This document shows, one piece after another, positions 34,458-44,181 of a stretch of 64,000 nucleotides of DNA. The position numbers were made by a program, and so were the translations under genes. Location of the stretch: NCBI GenBank assembly GCA_964562455.1, contig CAZLTN010000002.1, forward strand, positions 94,376 to 158,375, written 5' to 3'. Below the pieces are notes generated by a model. The model had not been told where the DNA came from. It did no database searches and saw nothing but the letters and a program-made list of their open reading frames with translations. Positions within the stretch are counted from its first letter, which is position 1, and every line of letters starts with the position of its first letter. The DNA comes from Ravibacter sp964562455 (lineage in GTDB: Bacteria; Bacteroidota; Bacteroidia; Cytophagales; Spirosomataceae).

Positions 34458-36890
34458 TTATTCATTCCGCAATGACTCCACCGGGTTCGCCAGCGCCGCC
34501 CGTACCGCCTGCCCGCTTACCGCCAGCAATGCAATCATCACGGCCGCTGATCCTGCTGCGGCAAACATCCACCATTGAATATCAATCCGGTAGGCGAAAT
34601 CTTCCAGCCACCTGCTCATACCCCACCAGGCAAGAGGCGAAGCAATGAGGACTGCTATCGCTACCAGCTTTATATAGTCCCCTGAAAGCAGTTGTACTAT
34701 ACCCGCCGACGAAGCGCCGAGTACCTTGCGGATCCCGATTTCCCTGACTCTTTGCGCGGTCATAAATGCCGACAGCGCAAACAGCCCCAGGCAGGCGATG
34801 AATATGGCCAGCACCGCAAAAACAGTGAAGATTTTCCCGGTCCGGGCTACGTCATCATACATCCGTGCGTAGCTTTCGTCCAGGAATGTGTAGCGAAACG
34901 GCTGATCAGGAATAAAAGTATCCCATGTCTTCTGAACCGAAGCTACGGAATTCCGAATGTGTCCGCCTTCCAGCTTAACCGCTACGACCGATGAGCCATA
35001 GCGATTCAGAACCAGGCAGAGCGGTCCTACCTTCTCCCTCATCGACTCAAAATTAAAGTCCTCCGCCACGCCGATCACGTTAAAGGTCTGCCATCCGTTG
35101 GTGATCACCTGGCCGATCGGGTTATCAAGCCCGAGCGCCTTTGCCATCGACCGGTTAATGATCGTCGCGGCTGAATCGGAAGCCATATCACGCGAGAAGT
35201 CCCGTCCTTCCACTACCGAAATACCCAGCGTCCGGATATAATCATAGTCTACAGGCCATTTCTGAGCCCCTACCGCGGCTTCTTCCTTTGTCTTGCCATT
35301 CTTCCAGAAAGGATTACCATCTCTTTTCGAGGCGGCGACAGGCAGGTAGTCGCTCGCACTCGCTTCTTTCACACCTGCCAGTTTACCAAGCTCCTCTTTA
35401 AACGGTTTCAGGTTTTCTCCCAATGTATTGGCTCCCTGTACGAGAAGCACCTGCTCTTTGTCATACCCTACCTTTGCATTCAGGAACAACTGCATCTGCG
35501 AAAAGATCACGATCGTTCCTATAATCAGCATGATAGAAGTTGCAAACTGGAACACAACCAGCCCGTTCCTGAAGACAGTGTTCCGGCTTCCCTGCCGCAT
35601 CGGGCCCTTCAGAACCATGGCCGGTTTGAATTGTGAGAGATAAAATGAGGGGTATAGCCCGGACAGCACGCCTGTCAGGATAGCAGAAAAACCCATCGCC
35701 GGCCACAACCGCCATTCCAGCCAGGGCATTTTCATCTCTTTTCCGGCCAGTTCGTTAAAAAACGGCAGCAGCAGCGCCGTAAGCCCCAAACCCAGCAAAA
35801 AAGAAAAGGCCGTGTAAAGAATCGATTCCGTAAGAAACTGCCCGACCAGTGTATTCCTCGAAGAACCTACTACTTTACGAAGCCCGACTTCTTTGGCCCT
35901 GCCGGCCGACCTGGCTGTCGACAGGTTGATGAAATTGATCCCGGCCAGCAGCAGTATAAAAACGGCGATCCCGCTAAAGAGCCAGACGATCCGCGCATCT
36001 CCTTTTTCGAGACCATCGTTGATGTCATAGGAATAAAGATGTACGTCTTCCAGGGGCTGTAACCCTATCCGTACCTTGTTGAGCAGCTCATCCGCATCAA
36101 AAACTCCATTCTGTTTCATAGAGGGAATATAGTATTTGGTAATGATCAGCGGGAGCTTCGCCGTCAGCTCTTCCGGGGCGGTATTGTCCTTCAGCAAAAC
36201 ATAGGTATAATAATTGCTTGCGTCCCAGGTTGACTGTTCTCCTTCCCAAAGCTGGTGCCCGGTAAGCGACAGGAAAAAATCATATTGAATATGGGAGTTT
36301 CCCGGAGGCTTCTTCATTACACCGCCTATTTTATAGGGCTGAACCGTATTGTTGTTCAGGATCAGCGTTTTACCGACCGGATCCTGGCCCGGGAAATATT
36401 TTTCGGCTTTTTCTTCGGAAAGGATCAGGCTATTGGGCTCCGAAAGGACCGTCTTCCTGTCGCCGTAGACCATGGGCCACTCCAGCATATCGATCATTTC
36501 CTGGTCGATGTACGCGAACTCTTCCTCGTATATGCTTTCCCCTGTTTCGGGAGATCGTACCTGGTTGCTCCCGGCCCCCTGGAAAGAAGGTCCCGACATG
36601 ATCCGGCCCGCATTTTCTATCCCGGCGAAATCTTCCCGGAGCGCTTTGTACATGGGAGCGGGCCAGTAGATCTCTTTTTGCTGTTTCCCGTTTACCAGAA
36701 ACTCCACGTAAACCCTGTAGAGGCGCTTTGAATGATGCCAGCTTTTGTCGTAGCTTAGCTCGTCACGTACAAATAGCGCGATCAGCAGGCAGGCGGCGAT
36801 CCCCAGCGCAAAGCCGCCTACCTTCACAAAGGCGTACATTTTCTGCTTCCTGATCTGTCTCAGGGCTATCTTTAGAAAATTTGTGATCAT
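34458..36890 (-). CDS. Duplicated MacB/FtsX ABC permease
   Basis: 810 residues starting MITNFLKIALRQIRKQK. It belongs to the same subfamily as 922-3369 and 8656-11103 (shared GAGSNQV, RAKEVGLRKVVGS, and the LVxQFLTES segment). It is more distant than those two are from each other. The second loop is AQRVREIGIRKVLGASSAG; the end is ANPVESLRNE. It is the last gene of the operon that begins with the adaptor at 43936 and includes the ATPase, so it is one of the permeases most likely to be served by that ATPase. Confidence 0.9.
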   Translation of the reverse strand: MITNFLKIALRQIRKQKMYAFVKVGGFALGIAACLLIALFVRDELSYDKSWHHSKRLYRVYVEFLVNGKQQKEIYWPAPMYKALREDFAGIENAGRIMSGPSFQGAGSNQVRSPETGESIYEEEFAYIDQEMIDMLEWPMVYGDRKTVLSEPNSLILSEEKAEKYFPGQDPVGKTLILNNNTVQPYKIGGVMKKPPGNSHIQYDFFLSLTGHQLWEGEQSTWDASNYYTYVLLKDNTAPEELTAKLPLIITKYYIPSMKQNGVFDADELLNKVRIGLQPLEDVHLYSYDINDGLEKGDARIVWLFSGIAVFILLLAGINFINLSTARSAGRAKEVGLRKVVGSSRNTLVGQFLTESILYTAFSFLLGLGLTALLLPFFNELAGKEMKMPWLEWRLWPAMGFSAILTGVLSGLYPSFYLSQFKPAMVLKGPMRQGSRNTVFRNGLVVFQFATSIMLIIGTIVIFSQMQLFLNAKVGYDKEQVLLVQGANTLGENLKPFKEELGKLAGVKEASASDYLPVAASKRDGNPFWKNGKTKEEAAVGAQKWPVDYDYIRTLGISVVEGRDFSRDMASDSAATIINRSMAKALGLDNPIGQVITNGWQTFNVIGVAEDFNFESMREKVGPLCLVLNRYGSSVVAVKLEGGHIRNSVASVQKTWDTFIPDQPFRYTFLDESYARMYDDVARTGKIFTVFAVLAIFIACLGLFALSAFMTAQRVREIGIRKVLGASSAGIVQLLSGDYIKLVAIAVLIASPLAWWGMSRWLEDFAYRIDIQWWMFAAAGSAAVMIALLAVSGQAVRAALANPVESLRNE

Positions 36891-36937
36891 GGTTAAAAGA
36901 TTTTTCGGATTGGAATACAGCGTACAGCCGTGCGCTG

Positions 36938-39319
36938 CTACGACGTTCGTAGCGAATCTACCGGGTTAGCCATTGCCGCTTTAACAGTCTGAACACCTAC
37001 TGTTAAAAGCGCTACCACCATCGACAGCGTTCCTCCTGCCGCAAACATCCACCACTGGATATCAATACGGTAGGCATAGTCGGCCAGCCACCGGTTCATC
37101 AGCCACCAGGTGAGCGGCGAGGCGATAAAAAATGAAATGATCACCGATAAAACGGAAGCTTTCGACAACAGCCGCGCAATGCTGAAGGCTTCTGCACCCA
37201 GTACTTTGCGGATACCGATCTCCTTCACCCGCTGCCGTGCTGTGTATATCGAAAGTCCCAAAAGCCCGAGGCATGAAATGAATATGGCGATTCCTGCAAA
37301 AATGTTAAACAACAGCCCTGCTCTCTGGTCGGAAACATATTTTGCCTGTAGCTGTTCGTCGATAAAACTATAGCTGAACGGGATATCTCCCGCATATTTT
37401 TTGTACTGTTTTTCAACTGCGGCAATCGCCTGCTCCGCTTCTCCTGCTGCCGTACGCACATACAGGATATTGCCGCTCCACCACCGCGAAAACAGAAGCG
37501 GCGTAATTTTTTCCTTCAGCGGCTTGAAGTTAAAATCCCGCACAACACCGATGATGGTTCCCTTACGGTCGTGAAAGGTGACAGGCGTACCGACGTATGG
37601 CGGCTTCAACCCCATTTTCAGTGCTGCAGCCTCATTGATAATATAGCGGTTGCTGTCGGCGGGTGTCCCCGAAAAGCTCTGCCCTTCTATCAGCTCCATT
37701 TTCATGGTTTCGATAAAATCCTTGTCCATCACCGCCTGGCCTATTATCAGGTGGCTGCCGGCAGGCTTACCGGGCCATTCTATGTCGCCTGTACTCCACT
37801 GATGGTCACCGATATCGTAAATATCCGTCGTTGCAATGCTGACTACGCCTTCTTTCCCCTTCAGCTCATTTTTCACCGCATCAATATGTTCGACCACACC
37901 AGAACTAAGCGGTACGCGGAACACATGATCCTTATCGTACCCGAGATCCATTTTCCGGATAAACTCCATTTGCCTGCCTATCACAAGAGTAGCGACGATC
38001 AATCCCGTTGAGATAGTAAACTGTGTCACTACCAGGGCCTTCCGGAACAACGCACTGCCCGTCCCGGAAGTATTCGTTCTCTTCATCGACCCCAGTGGCC
38101 TGAACCCCGAAAGGAGGAGCGCCGGATAGGTCGATACCATCAGTAAAGTCCCCAAGGCTATATAACCGATCAACGGCAGGATATGCTGCAGGTCAGACCA
38201 CAAATGCAGGTCCGTGCCGGTAAGGAGGCGATAAACCGGCAGCAATGCGGCTATCAGCACCAGCGCTGCCAGCAATGCCAGGAAAAACAGGACAGCAGTT
38301 TCAGAGATAAACTGGAAAAACAGTTGCAGTCTGCCTGCCCCGACAGTTTTGCGGATGCTAACTTCACGGAGCCGGGCCAGCGCTCTTGCCGTGGTGAGGT
38401 TGATATAATTGATAGAAGCTATTGCCAGGATCAGTATGGCTATGATAAAAAAGATCCGCACCATGCGGGCAGGAGCATCGTTCCCCTCGAAGCTCACCAG
38501 GTGCATGTCTTTTAACGCCTGCAGCCGGAAATCTATCTTTACATCGATGTTGCGCGACTCGTTCTTAAAAGCAGCTTTAAGCAAGCGGGAGAATTCTTTA
38601 CCCACCGCTTCCGGCTCAACGCCTTCCTGCAGCCTGACAAATGTCTTAAAAGCATAATTGGCCAGATCCTGGTCGATGGTTTTCCATTCCCCGTTTCCAC
38701 CGCGCGCCGTAAACGATTGACCGTAGTAGCCCATCGGGAAAAGGGCATCATAGCGAAGAGTAGAATTATGGGGGAAATCTTCCAGGATACCTGTCACCGT
38801 AAAATTGTTGTTGCTAAACCGGATGACAGCGCCCATGGGTTCGGTATTTCCGAACAGCTTGCGGGCGGTCGTTTGTGTAAGGACCACACTGTTGTTGTCG
38901 GGTAAAGGCTTTCTCTTATCTCCGCTCAGCAGCCTGAAATCAAACACATCAAAAAAGGTACTATCTACATAAGCAGTATGAAACCCGTCAATCACCCGGC
39001 TGCGATCGGCAGTGGCGAGAACCTGGTCGTCATCGTCATTAATCCGCATAATCCGGGGAACAGACTGAGCGAAAACCGACAACGGGCCTGGAACAATATC
39101 GTAGGCCACCTCGTCGCCATCGGCATCGATATGGGCCGAGATCCGGAATATGTTTTCATTGTCATGGTGAAAGCGGTCGTAGCTACGCTCATGCTGCACC
39201 CAGAGAAGCAAAAGCAAGGCTGTGGCAAGGCCACAGGCCAGTCCCGAGATGTTGATCAGGCTGTAGAACCGGTTACTTGCCAGGTTCCGCCAGGCGGTTT
39301 TGAAATAGTTGCGGATCAT
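36938..39319 (-). CDS. Duplicated MacB/FtsX ABC permease
   Basis: 793 residues from MIRNYFKTAWRNLASNR. The first loop is RLREVSIRKTVGAGRLQ, similar to the frameshifted gene at 5927-8331 (SKEVSVKKMVGAG); these two also share LTTARAL before the loop. The second loop is RQRVKEIGIRKVLGAEA, and the end ANPVDSLRTS lacks the usual final glutamate. It lies 47 nt upstream of the permease at 34458, with a degraded repeat (CAGCCGTGCG) in the gap, and is part of the adaptor-ATPase operon. Confidence 0.9.
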   Translation of the reverse strand: MIRNYFKTAWRNLASNRFYSLINISGLACGLATALLLLLWVQHERSYDRFHHDNENIFRISAHIDADGDEVAYDIVPGPLSVFAQSVPRIMRINDDDDQVLATADRSRVIDGFHTAYVDSTFFDVFDFRLLSGDKRKPLPDNNSVVLTQTTARKLFGNTEPMGAVIRFSNNNFTVTGILEDFPHNSTLRYDALFPMGYYGQSFTARGGNGEWKTIDQDLANYAFKTFVRLQEGVEPEAVGKEFSRLLKAAFKNESRNIDVKIDFRLQALKDMHLVSFEGNDAPARMVRIFFIIAILILAIASINYINLTTARALARLREVSIRKTVGAGRLQLFFQFISETAVLFFLALLAALVLIAALLPVYRLLTGTDLHLWSDLQHILPLIGYIALGTLLMVSTYPALLLSGFRPLGSMKRTNTSGTGSALFRKALVVTQFTISTGLIVATLVIGRQMEFIRKMDLGYDKDHVFRVPLSSGVVEHIDAVKNELKGKEGVVSIATTDIYDIGDHQWSTGDIEWPGKPAGSHLIIGQAVMDKDFIETMKMELIEGQSFSGTPADSNRYIINEAAALKMGLKPPYVGTPVTFHDRKGTIIGVVRDFNFKPLKEKITPLLFSRWWSGNILYVRTAAGEAEQAIAAVEKQYKKYAGDIPFSYSFIDEQLQAKYVSDQRAGLLFNIFAGIAIFISCLGLLGLSIYTARQRVKEIGIRKVLGAEAFSIARLLSKASVLSVIISFFIASPLTWWLMNRWLADYAYRIDIQWWMFAAGGTLSMVVALLTVGVQTVKAAMANPVDSLRTS

Positions 39320-39400
39320 GGTCTGTATTTTTGGTGTTTAGACTGTGCTTCGCTCGGGTTTTTATTTGGATGATTTTCCTGAATCATGTCTGATGCAGGT

Positions 39401-39428
39401 GTAGAGACGCACGGCCGTGCGTCTCCAC
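39401..39428. repeat. Dispersed palindromic repeat copy
   Basis: A 28-bp copy, GTAGAGACGCACGG plus complement with one mismatch in the right arm (CCAC for CTAC), between two permease genes of the same operon. Confidence 0.88.
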
Positions 39429-39434
39429 ACCCGC

Positions 39435-41885
39435 CTATTCCGTCCGCAATGACTCCACCGGGTTGGCCATCGCCGCTTTAACGGCCTGCCAGCCTACTGT
39501 CGCCAGCGCGACCACCGTAGCGGCCAATCCAGTCACTGCAAACATCCACCATTCGATTTCGATACGGTAAGCGAAGTTTTCCAGCCACTTGTTCATAACA
39601 TACCAGGCGATGGGTGAGGCAACGACAGTAGCAACCAGCACCAGCTTCACAAAATCACCCGAAAGGAGCCCGGCAATGCCGGATACGGAGGCACCCATAA
39701 CTTTACGGATACCGATTTCTTTTGTACGCTGAAAAGCAGTCAGCCTCGCCAGCCCGAACAATCCCAGGCAGCTGATAAAAATGGTGACAAAGGTGGCTGT
39801 CCTTACCAGCTTTTGCGTACGCTGCTCCTGCCAGTAGAATTCTCCGACAAACACATCATAAAATTCGAACTTGAATGGCACCCCGGCATACAGCCTGTTC
39901 CATTCGCTTTCTATGGCACCCAGTGCTGTTTCCCATTGGCCGGTCTGAGCAGGAAGCCTGACGTTAAGGGTAGTCAGCATAGATTTCTGGGAGAAAATCG
40001 CCATAGGTTGAATCTTGCTGTAGACACCGGACTGGTGGAAATCTTTCACGACTCCCACTACCGGATGACTTTTTCCGCCTGGCGTGGAAACCAGACTTTT
40101 GCCAATGGCATCTGAAGGGTCTTTGAATCCAAAAACTTTTAAAGCCGCTTCATTAAGCACTATTTCGTTGATGGAGTCGGTCTGCCTGAGATTTCGCCCG
40201 GCCAGCAGCTTTATGTCGTAGAATGAAAGGTAATCAGAATCGACATACTTCGGCATGAGTCTCGATTGAACCACGCCTGTATCACCCTCATACTGAAATG
40301 AATAACCAAAAGAAGGAGTGTTATCGAGGGGCCTGCCTCCGAGCACTACTCCCCGGAGTGCAGGCAGCTTTTTTAATTCATTGGCGAGTGTAAAATGCTT
40401 GTCCCTGTAAACACTGTCGTCCCGGATCTGGTAAGGTATACGGAAATTTATCACGGCTTCCCGGTTGAAACCCTGGTCTTTACGCACCGCAAACTGCAGT
40501 TGCAGGCCGATCACAAGAGCGCCGGCAATAAACAGCTGCGCTATTGAAAACTGGAAAACAATAAGCGCTTTCCGCGCCACCAGCCTGTTGTTACCCCATA
40601 TCCGGGTTGATGCTCCCTTCAGAACGTTGATCGTACTGACCTTCGCCGAAAGCCATGCCGGGTATATACCGGAAACCAGGGAAATCAGGATGACGAGTAC
40701 AAGCATAAACAAACCTATATGCGGGTAGTTCAGATACGCTTCCATGCCTTCAGGCATGAACTCACTGAATAGCCGGACAGCAAAACCGGATAAAGCGAAA
40801 GAAAGAACAGCAGCTAACGATGTTACCACGAACGTTTCAGCCATAAAACTTATCAGAAGCCCCTTTACCGAGCTTCCGAGTGTTTTCCTGATACCAATTT
40901 CACGGGCTCTTCCGGGCAGCAGCGCAGTATTCAGATTAATATAATTGATACAGGCCATAAGCAGCAGCAGCACGGCTGTAATCATCAGGCCGTTCAGAGG
41001 CTTTTTGTCTGTGGTAAGCGTATATTGGCTGTAAAGGGTTTCAAAATGTTTTTCGGTAAGCGGAAGGAATTCAAACCAGCTGGTATAGCTGTACTTTTCA
41101 AACATTTCCTTATTCCGTTCCCTAAGCAGGGCATTCATTTGCGCCAGCATAGCAGCAGCGCCTTCAGGAGTATCCGTCTTTATAAACAGCAGATCGCTTG
41201 TCCCCATATCAGACCATTGCGAGCTGTTCAGATCCGCTTCCTTTATGCGCACAAACGCTTTATTGAATTTTTGAAAGCTGTTGAGATAATCCAGCGACGC
41301 TACCACTCCCGATATGCTGAATGCCAGCGTGTCATCGTACACAATCGTCTTACCGAGTACCTCCAAAGGCGACAGGGAGGGAAAATATTTCCCGGCCAGC
41401 TCATCAGTGATCACTACATTACCCGGGTCGTCCAGGGCGTTTGTCCTCGATCCCGCCAGCCAGGTATGATCCAGCATTTCGAAATAGTCAGGCTGAGTAC
41501 CTACCACCACGACCTCCTCTTCATTTTCGACAGGGGTATTTTTCCCTCCGGCAGCCGGTATAGAAACAGAGCTGAAACTTCTGAAGAACATCGGTACTAC
41601 CAGCCGTGCGCCGGTAATGTCATTCCGTAAAGCATTCACCAGGGGCCTGGGTACTCCGGGGATCCCGTTTTGCTTTCCGTCATCCTGGTTCCTGGTTTGT
41701 ACAATGACCTGGTACACCTTGTCCGCATCCGGAATCTTCCGGTCAAAGCTGTACTCATAATCTACCATCCGGAATACGATCCATGAAACACAGATCCCGA
41801 CGCTCAGCCCCAGGATATTAAGCCCTGTAAAAAGCCTGTTTACCCAAAGATGCCGGAACAACTGCAAGAGGAAAGACCTGGTCAT
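39435..41885 (-). CDS. Duplicated MacB/FtsX ABC permease
   Basis: 816 residues from MTRSFLLQLFRHLWVNR. Its first periplasmic domain (GIPGVPRPLVNALRN, TWLAGSRTNALDDPGNVV) places it with the permease at 18162. Loops are GRAREIGIRKTLGSSVKG and FQRTKEIGIRKVMGAS; it ends ANPVESLRTE. It lies 54 nt downstream of the ATPase gene, making it the permease directly paired with ATPase and adaptor. A degenerate palindromic repeat occupies the gap. Confidence 0.9.
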   Translation of the reverse strand: MTRSFLLQLFRHLWVNRLFTGLNILGLSVGICVSWIVFRMVDYEYSFDRKIPDADKVYQVIVQTRNQDDGKQNGIPGVPRPLVNALRNDITGARLVVPMFFRSFSSVSIPAAGGKNTPVENEEEVVVVGTQPDYFEMLDHTWLAGSRTNALDDPGNVVITDELAGKYFPSLSPLEVLGKTIVYDDTLAFSISGVVASLDYLNSFQKFNKAFVRIKEADLNSSQWSDMGTSDLLFIKTDTPEGAAAMLAQMNALLRERNKEMFEKYSYTSWFEFLPLTEKHFETLYSQYTLTTDKKPLNGLMITAVLLLLMACINYINLNTALLPGRAREIGIRKTLGSSVKGLLISFMAETFVVTSLAAVLSFALSGFAVRLFSEFMPEGMEAYLNYPHIGLFMLVLVILISLVSGIYPAWLSAKVSTINVLKGASTRIWGNNRLVARKALIVFQFSIAQLFIAGALVIGLQLQFAVRKDQGFNREAVINFRIPYQIRDDSVYRDKHFTLANELKKLPALRGVVLGGRPLDNTPSFGYSFQYEGDTGVVQSRLMPKYVDSDYLSFYDIKLLAGRNLRQTDSINEIVLNEAALKVFGFKDPSDAIGKSLVSTPGGKSHPVVGVVKDFHQSGVYSKIQPMAIFSQKSMLTTLNVRLPAQTGQWETALGAIESEWNRLYAGVPFKFEFYDVFVGEFYWQEQRTQKLVRTATFVTIFISCLGLFGLARLTAFQRTKEIGIRKVMGASVSGIAGLLSGDFVKLVLVATVVASPIAWYVMNKWLENFAYRIEIEWWMFAVTGLAATVVALATVGWQAVKAAMANPVESLRTE

Positions 41886-41907
41886 CGTTTATTGGATTTT
41901 ATATATG

Positions 41908-41935
41908 ATGGGGACGCACGGCCGTGCGTCTCTAC
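41908..41935. repeat. Dispersed palindromic repeat, degenerate copy
   Basis: A 28-bp copy with an altered left end (ATGGGGACGC) and an intact right arm, between the ATPase gene and its permease gene. Confidence 0.82.
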
Positions 41936-41939
41936 AGCA

Positions 41940-42614
41940 TTATCCCACCGTTTCCATAATCACCTGCCCGTCCAGCATCCGGATCACACGGTCGGCATAT
42001 TTTGAATCGTGTTCGCTGTGCGTCACCATGATGATGGTCGTGCCCGCTTCGTTGAGCTCGGTCAGCAATTGCATCACCTCGTTCCCGTTTTTGGAATCAA
42101 GGTTACCGGTGGGTTCATCAGCCAGGATCAGCTTAGGCCGGTTCACTACCGCTCTCGCCACAGCAGCACGCTGCTGCTGTCCTCCTGAAAGCTGTTGCGG
42201 GAAGTGATTGCGCCGGTGCATGATCTGTACCTTTTCCAGCACTTCCTCGACGCGTTCCTTTCGCTCCCTGGCAGGAACCTTGGTGTAGATCAGGGGCAGC
42301 TCGACGTTTTCGTACACCGTCAGTTCGTCGATGAGATTGAAACTCTGGAAGACGAACCCGATGTTGTGTTTTCTCAGCTGGGACCGCTTCCTCTCGTTGA
42401 ACTTTGCTACCTCCACCCCGTTGAAGAGATAGCTGCCTCCCTCCATGTCATCGAGCAGCCCGATGATATTCAGCAGCGTGGATTTACCGCAACCAGACGG
42501 TCCCATCACGGCTACAAATTCGCCCTCTTTAACGTGAATGCTCAGGTTATTGAGTGCGATGGTCTCTACTTCTTCGGTACGGTAGAGTTTACGGAGGTCA
42601 GTTATTTTAATCAT
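41940..42614 (-). CDS. ABC transporter ATPase, MacB/LolD type
   Basis: 224 residues, a complete nucleotide-binding subunit. Walker A GPSGCGKST is at residues 38-46, the Q-loop glutamine at 90, signature LSGGQ at 142-146, Walker B LILADEP (163-168) and the switch histidine at 199. It is the only ABC ATPase in the window and would energise the MacB/FtsX-type permeases. One ATPase for thirteen permease genes means either sharing or further ATPases elsewhere. Gene order adaptor, ATPase, permease is that of macA-macB-like tripartite exporters, except that ATPase and permease are separate proteins here. Confidence 0.95.
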   Translation of the reverse strand: MIKITDLRKLYRTEEVETIALNNLSIHVKEGEFVAVMGPSGCGKSTLLNIIGLLDDMEGGSYLFNGVEVAKFNERKRSQLRKHNIGFVFQSFNLIDELTVYENVELPLIYTKVPARERKERVEEVLEKVQIMHRRNHFPQQLSGGQQQRAAVARAVVNRPKLILADEPTGNLDSKNGNEVMQLLTELNEAGTTIIMVTHSEHDSKYADRVIRMLDGQVIMETVG

Positions 42615-42685
42615 TTCAGCTATTGAAAGTCAGAATTTTAAAACTAATCTTTTTACGTACTTATCGGGGCGCACCCGGCATAATT

Positions 42686-43936
42686 TTACTTCACCACCAG
42701 TTCCTGCACTTTATCATAATTCTCATAGCTCGAAGTAATCACCTTGTCGCCGGGTTTCAGGCCCTGTATTACCTCATAATAATTCGGATTCTGCCGCCCA
42801 AGCTGGATGTCAACCTTATAGGCCAGGCTTTCATCTTCATTGAGCTTAAAAATCCAGTTTCCTCCCGATTGCTGGCTGAATCCCCCGCGTGCCAGCAAAA
42901 GAGCCGTAGTTTCATCGCTGAGCGCCAGGCGTATCTGAAGGGTCTGCCCGCGCCGGATGCCTTCGGGGATTTTCCCGACAAACTCCATATCCACCTGGAA
43001 ACGGCCGTTCAATACCTGGGTGTATACTTTTTTGATCCGGAGCGTATAAGGATTACCGGCAAGTGTGAATTCGCCCTCCAGGCCAGGATAGATCCGTGTG
43101 ATATAATGTTCGTCGATATCCGCCCGTACTTTAAACCCGGTCAGCACGTCTATCTGCCCAAGCCTTTCGCCCGCATTTTTGTTCTGCCCGATTTCTGCAT
43201 CAAAAGAGGTCAGCTGACCGTCGACAGGTGCTTTTACCACCAGGTCATCCACCTTTCTCCGCATCAGGGCCAGCGCACTGCGTGTTCTTTCGTAGGTCTG
43301 TTTGCTCTGGTTGAGAGACTGGGATGTAGACAGCGAATCCTGCCTGAGTATCTGCTCCGTCAGGTCCTTTCTTTTTAGCTGGTAGTCGTAGTCGTTTTTT
43401 GCTCTATAAAACTCCTGGGAGCCGATGGCCTTTTCCTCAAACAGCTTTTTGTTCAGCAGGTAGATCCGCTCCGCTTCCCTGAGCCCGTTCTCCACATCCG
43501 CCATCTGGTTCCGGTTGTTGATCGACACCTGCTGTGCATTGGTCTGTGCAATCTGAGACTGCGTCAGCAGGTTAAGAACCTGAGTCTCCTGGTTGACAAG
43601 GCTCAGCTCAAGGTCGGTATTCGACAGGCGCATGATCGCATCGCCTTTTTTCAGGTGGGCGCCATCTTCCACGAACTTCTCCTCTATCCTGCCGCCTACC
43701 GACGCATCCAGGAATATGCTGCTGATAGGCAGGACGGTGCCGTTCACAGGTATGAATTCCCGGAATGCCCCCTCTTTCACTTCCGAAATCGTAAGCCTCT
43801 CCCTGTCCACATTGAGCCGGCTGTTCCCGGAGGTGAAGTACCAGCTCGCTCCGATCAACGCCACAATGGCCACCGTTCCGGCTGCTATCGCAATTCTTGT
43901 GCTGTTCCAGGTCTTCTTGGGTAATGCTCTGTCCAT
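42686..43936 (-). CDS. HlyD/MacA-type periplasmic adaptor
   Basis: 416 residues from MDRALPKKTWNS. A longer frame to 43981 would start inside the predicted -24 box, so this start is preferred. One N-terminal membrane helix (about residues 14-32) is followed by the first half of a lipoyl/barrel-sandwich domain (GTVLPISSIFLDASVGGRIEEKFVEDGAHLKKGD). A helical hairpin comes next (about 90-210, Gln- and Asn-rich), then the second half (VVKAPVDGQLTSFDAEIGQNKNAGERLGQI) and a beta-barrel. It links inner-membrane permeases to a TolC-type channel, here probably the one at 44840. It is the first gene of an operon with the ATPase and three permeases. Confidence 0.92.
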   Translation of the reverse strand: MDRALPKKTWNSTRIAIAAGTVAIVALIGASWYFTSGNSRLNVDRERLTISEVKEGAFREFIPVNGTVLPISSIFLDASVGGRIEEKFVEDGAHLKKGDAIMRLSNTDLELSLVNQETQVLNLLTQSQIAQTNAQQVSINNRNQMADVENGLREAERIYLLNKKLFEEKAIGSQEFYRAKNDYDYQLKRKDLTEQILRQDSLSTSQSLNQSKQTYERTRSALALMRRKVDDLVVKAPVDGQLTSFDAEIGQNKNAGERLGQIDVLTGFKVRADIDEHYITRIYPGLEGEFTLAGNPYTLRIKKVYTQVLNGRFQVDMEFVGKIPEGIRRGQTLQIRLALSDETTALLLARGGFSQQSGGNWIFKLNEDESLAYKVDIQLGRQNPNYYEVIQGLKPGDKVITSSYENYDKVQELVVK

Positions 43937-43969
43937 TTCTGATACGCTACTGTATTTAACCCGGAATAG

Positions 43970-44078
43970 TATCAACAACATGCCAACTACACAAATATCT
44001 AATAATCAAAATCTTACCAAACACCCATAAATTCCAAGGTGTACGATACCGTACAATTTTTGTCCATGAGCGGACAGT
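43970..44078 (-). promoter_or_regulatory. Tandem enhancer dyads with a weak sigma-54-like element (adaptor operon)
   Basis: Dyads TGTACGATACCGTACA (44042-44057, perfect arms) and TGTCCATGAGCGGACA (44063-44078) are 21 bp apart. The minus strand from 43985 reads TGGCATGTTGTTGATA: a good -24 box, but TTGAT is one base too close and the GG is 58 bp from the dyad. The dyads are firm; the core promoter is not. Confidence 0.6.
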
Positions 44079-44137
44079 ATTTAATTACGCGCAAAAGATT
44101 CAGACAATTAAAAGAAATTTAGCGGTATAGCACCTCA

Positions 44138-44157
44138 TTGTACAAAATATTGTACAA
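44138..44157 (+). promoter_or_regulatory. Double TTGTACAA operator of the toxin-antitoxin pair
   Basis: TTGTACAA-AATA-TTGTACAA, 25 nt before the antitoxin start. Each half is itself a palindrome with core TGTACA, which is the known core bound by YefM and YefM-YoeB in Escherichia coli. Confidence 0.78.
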
Positions 44158-44181
44158 TACGAGAAAATCAGCACGTTTACC

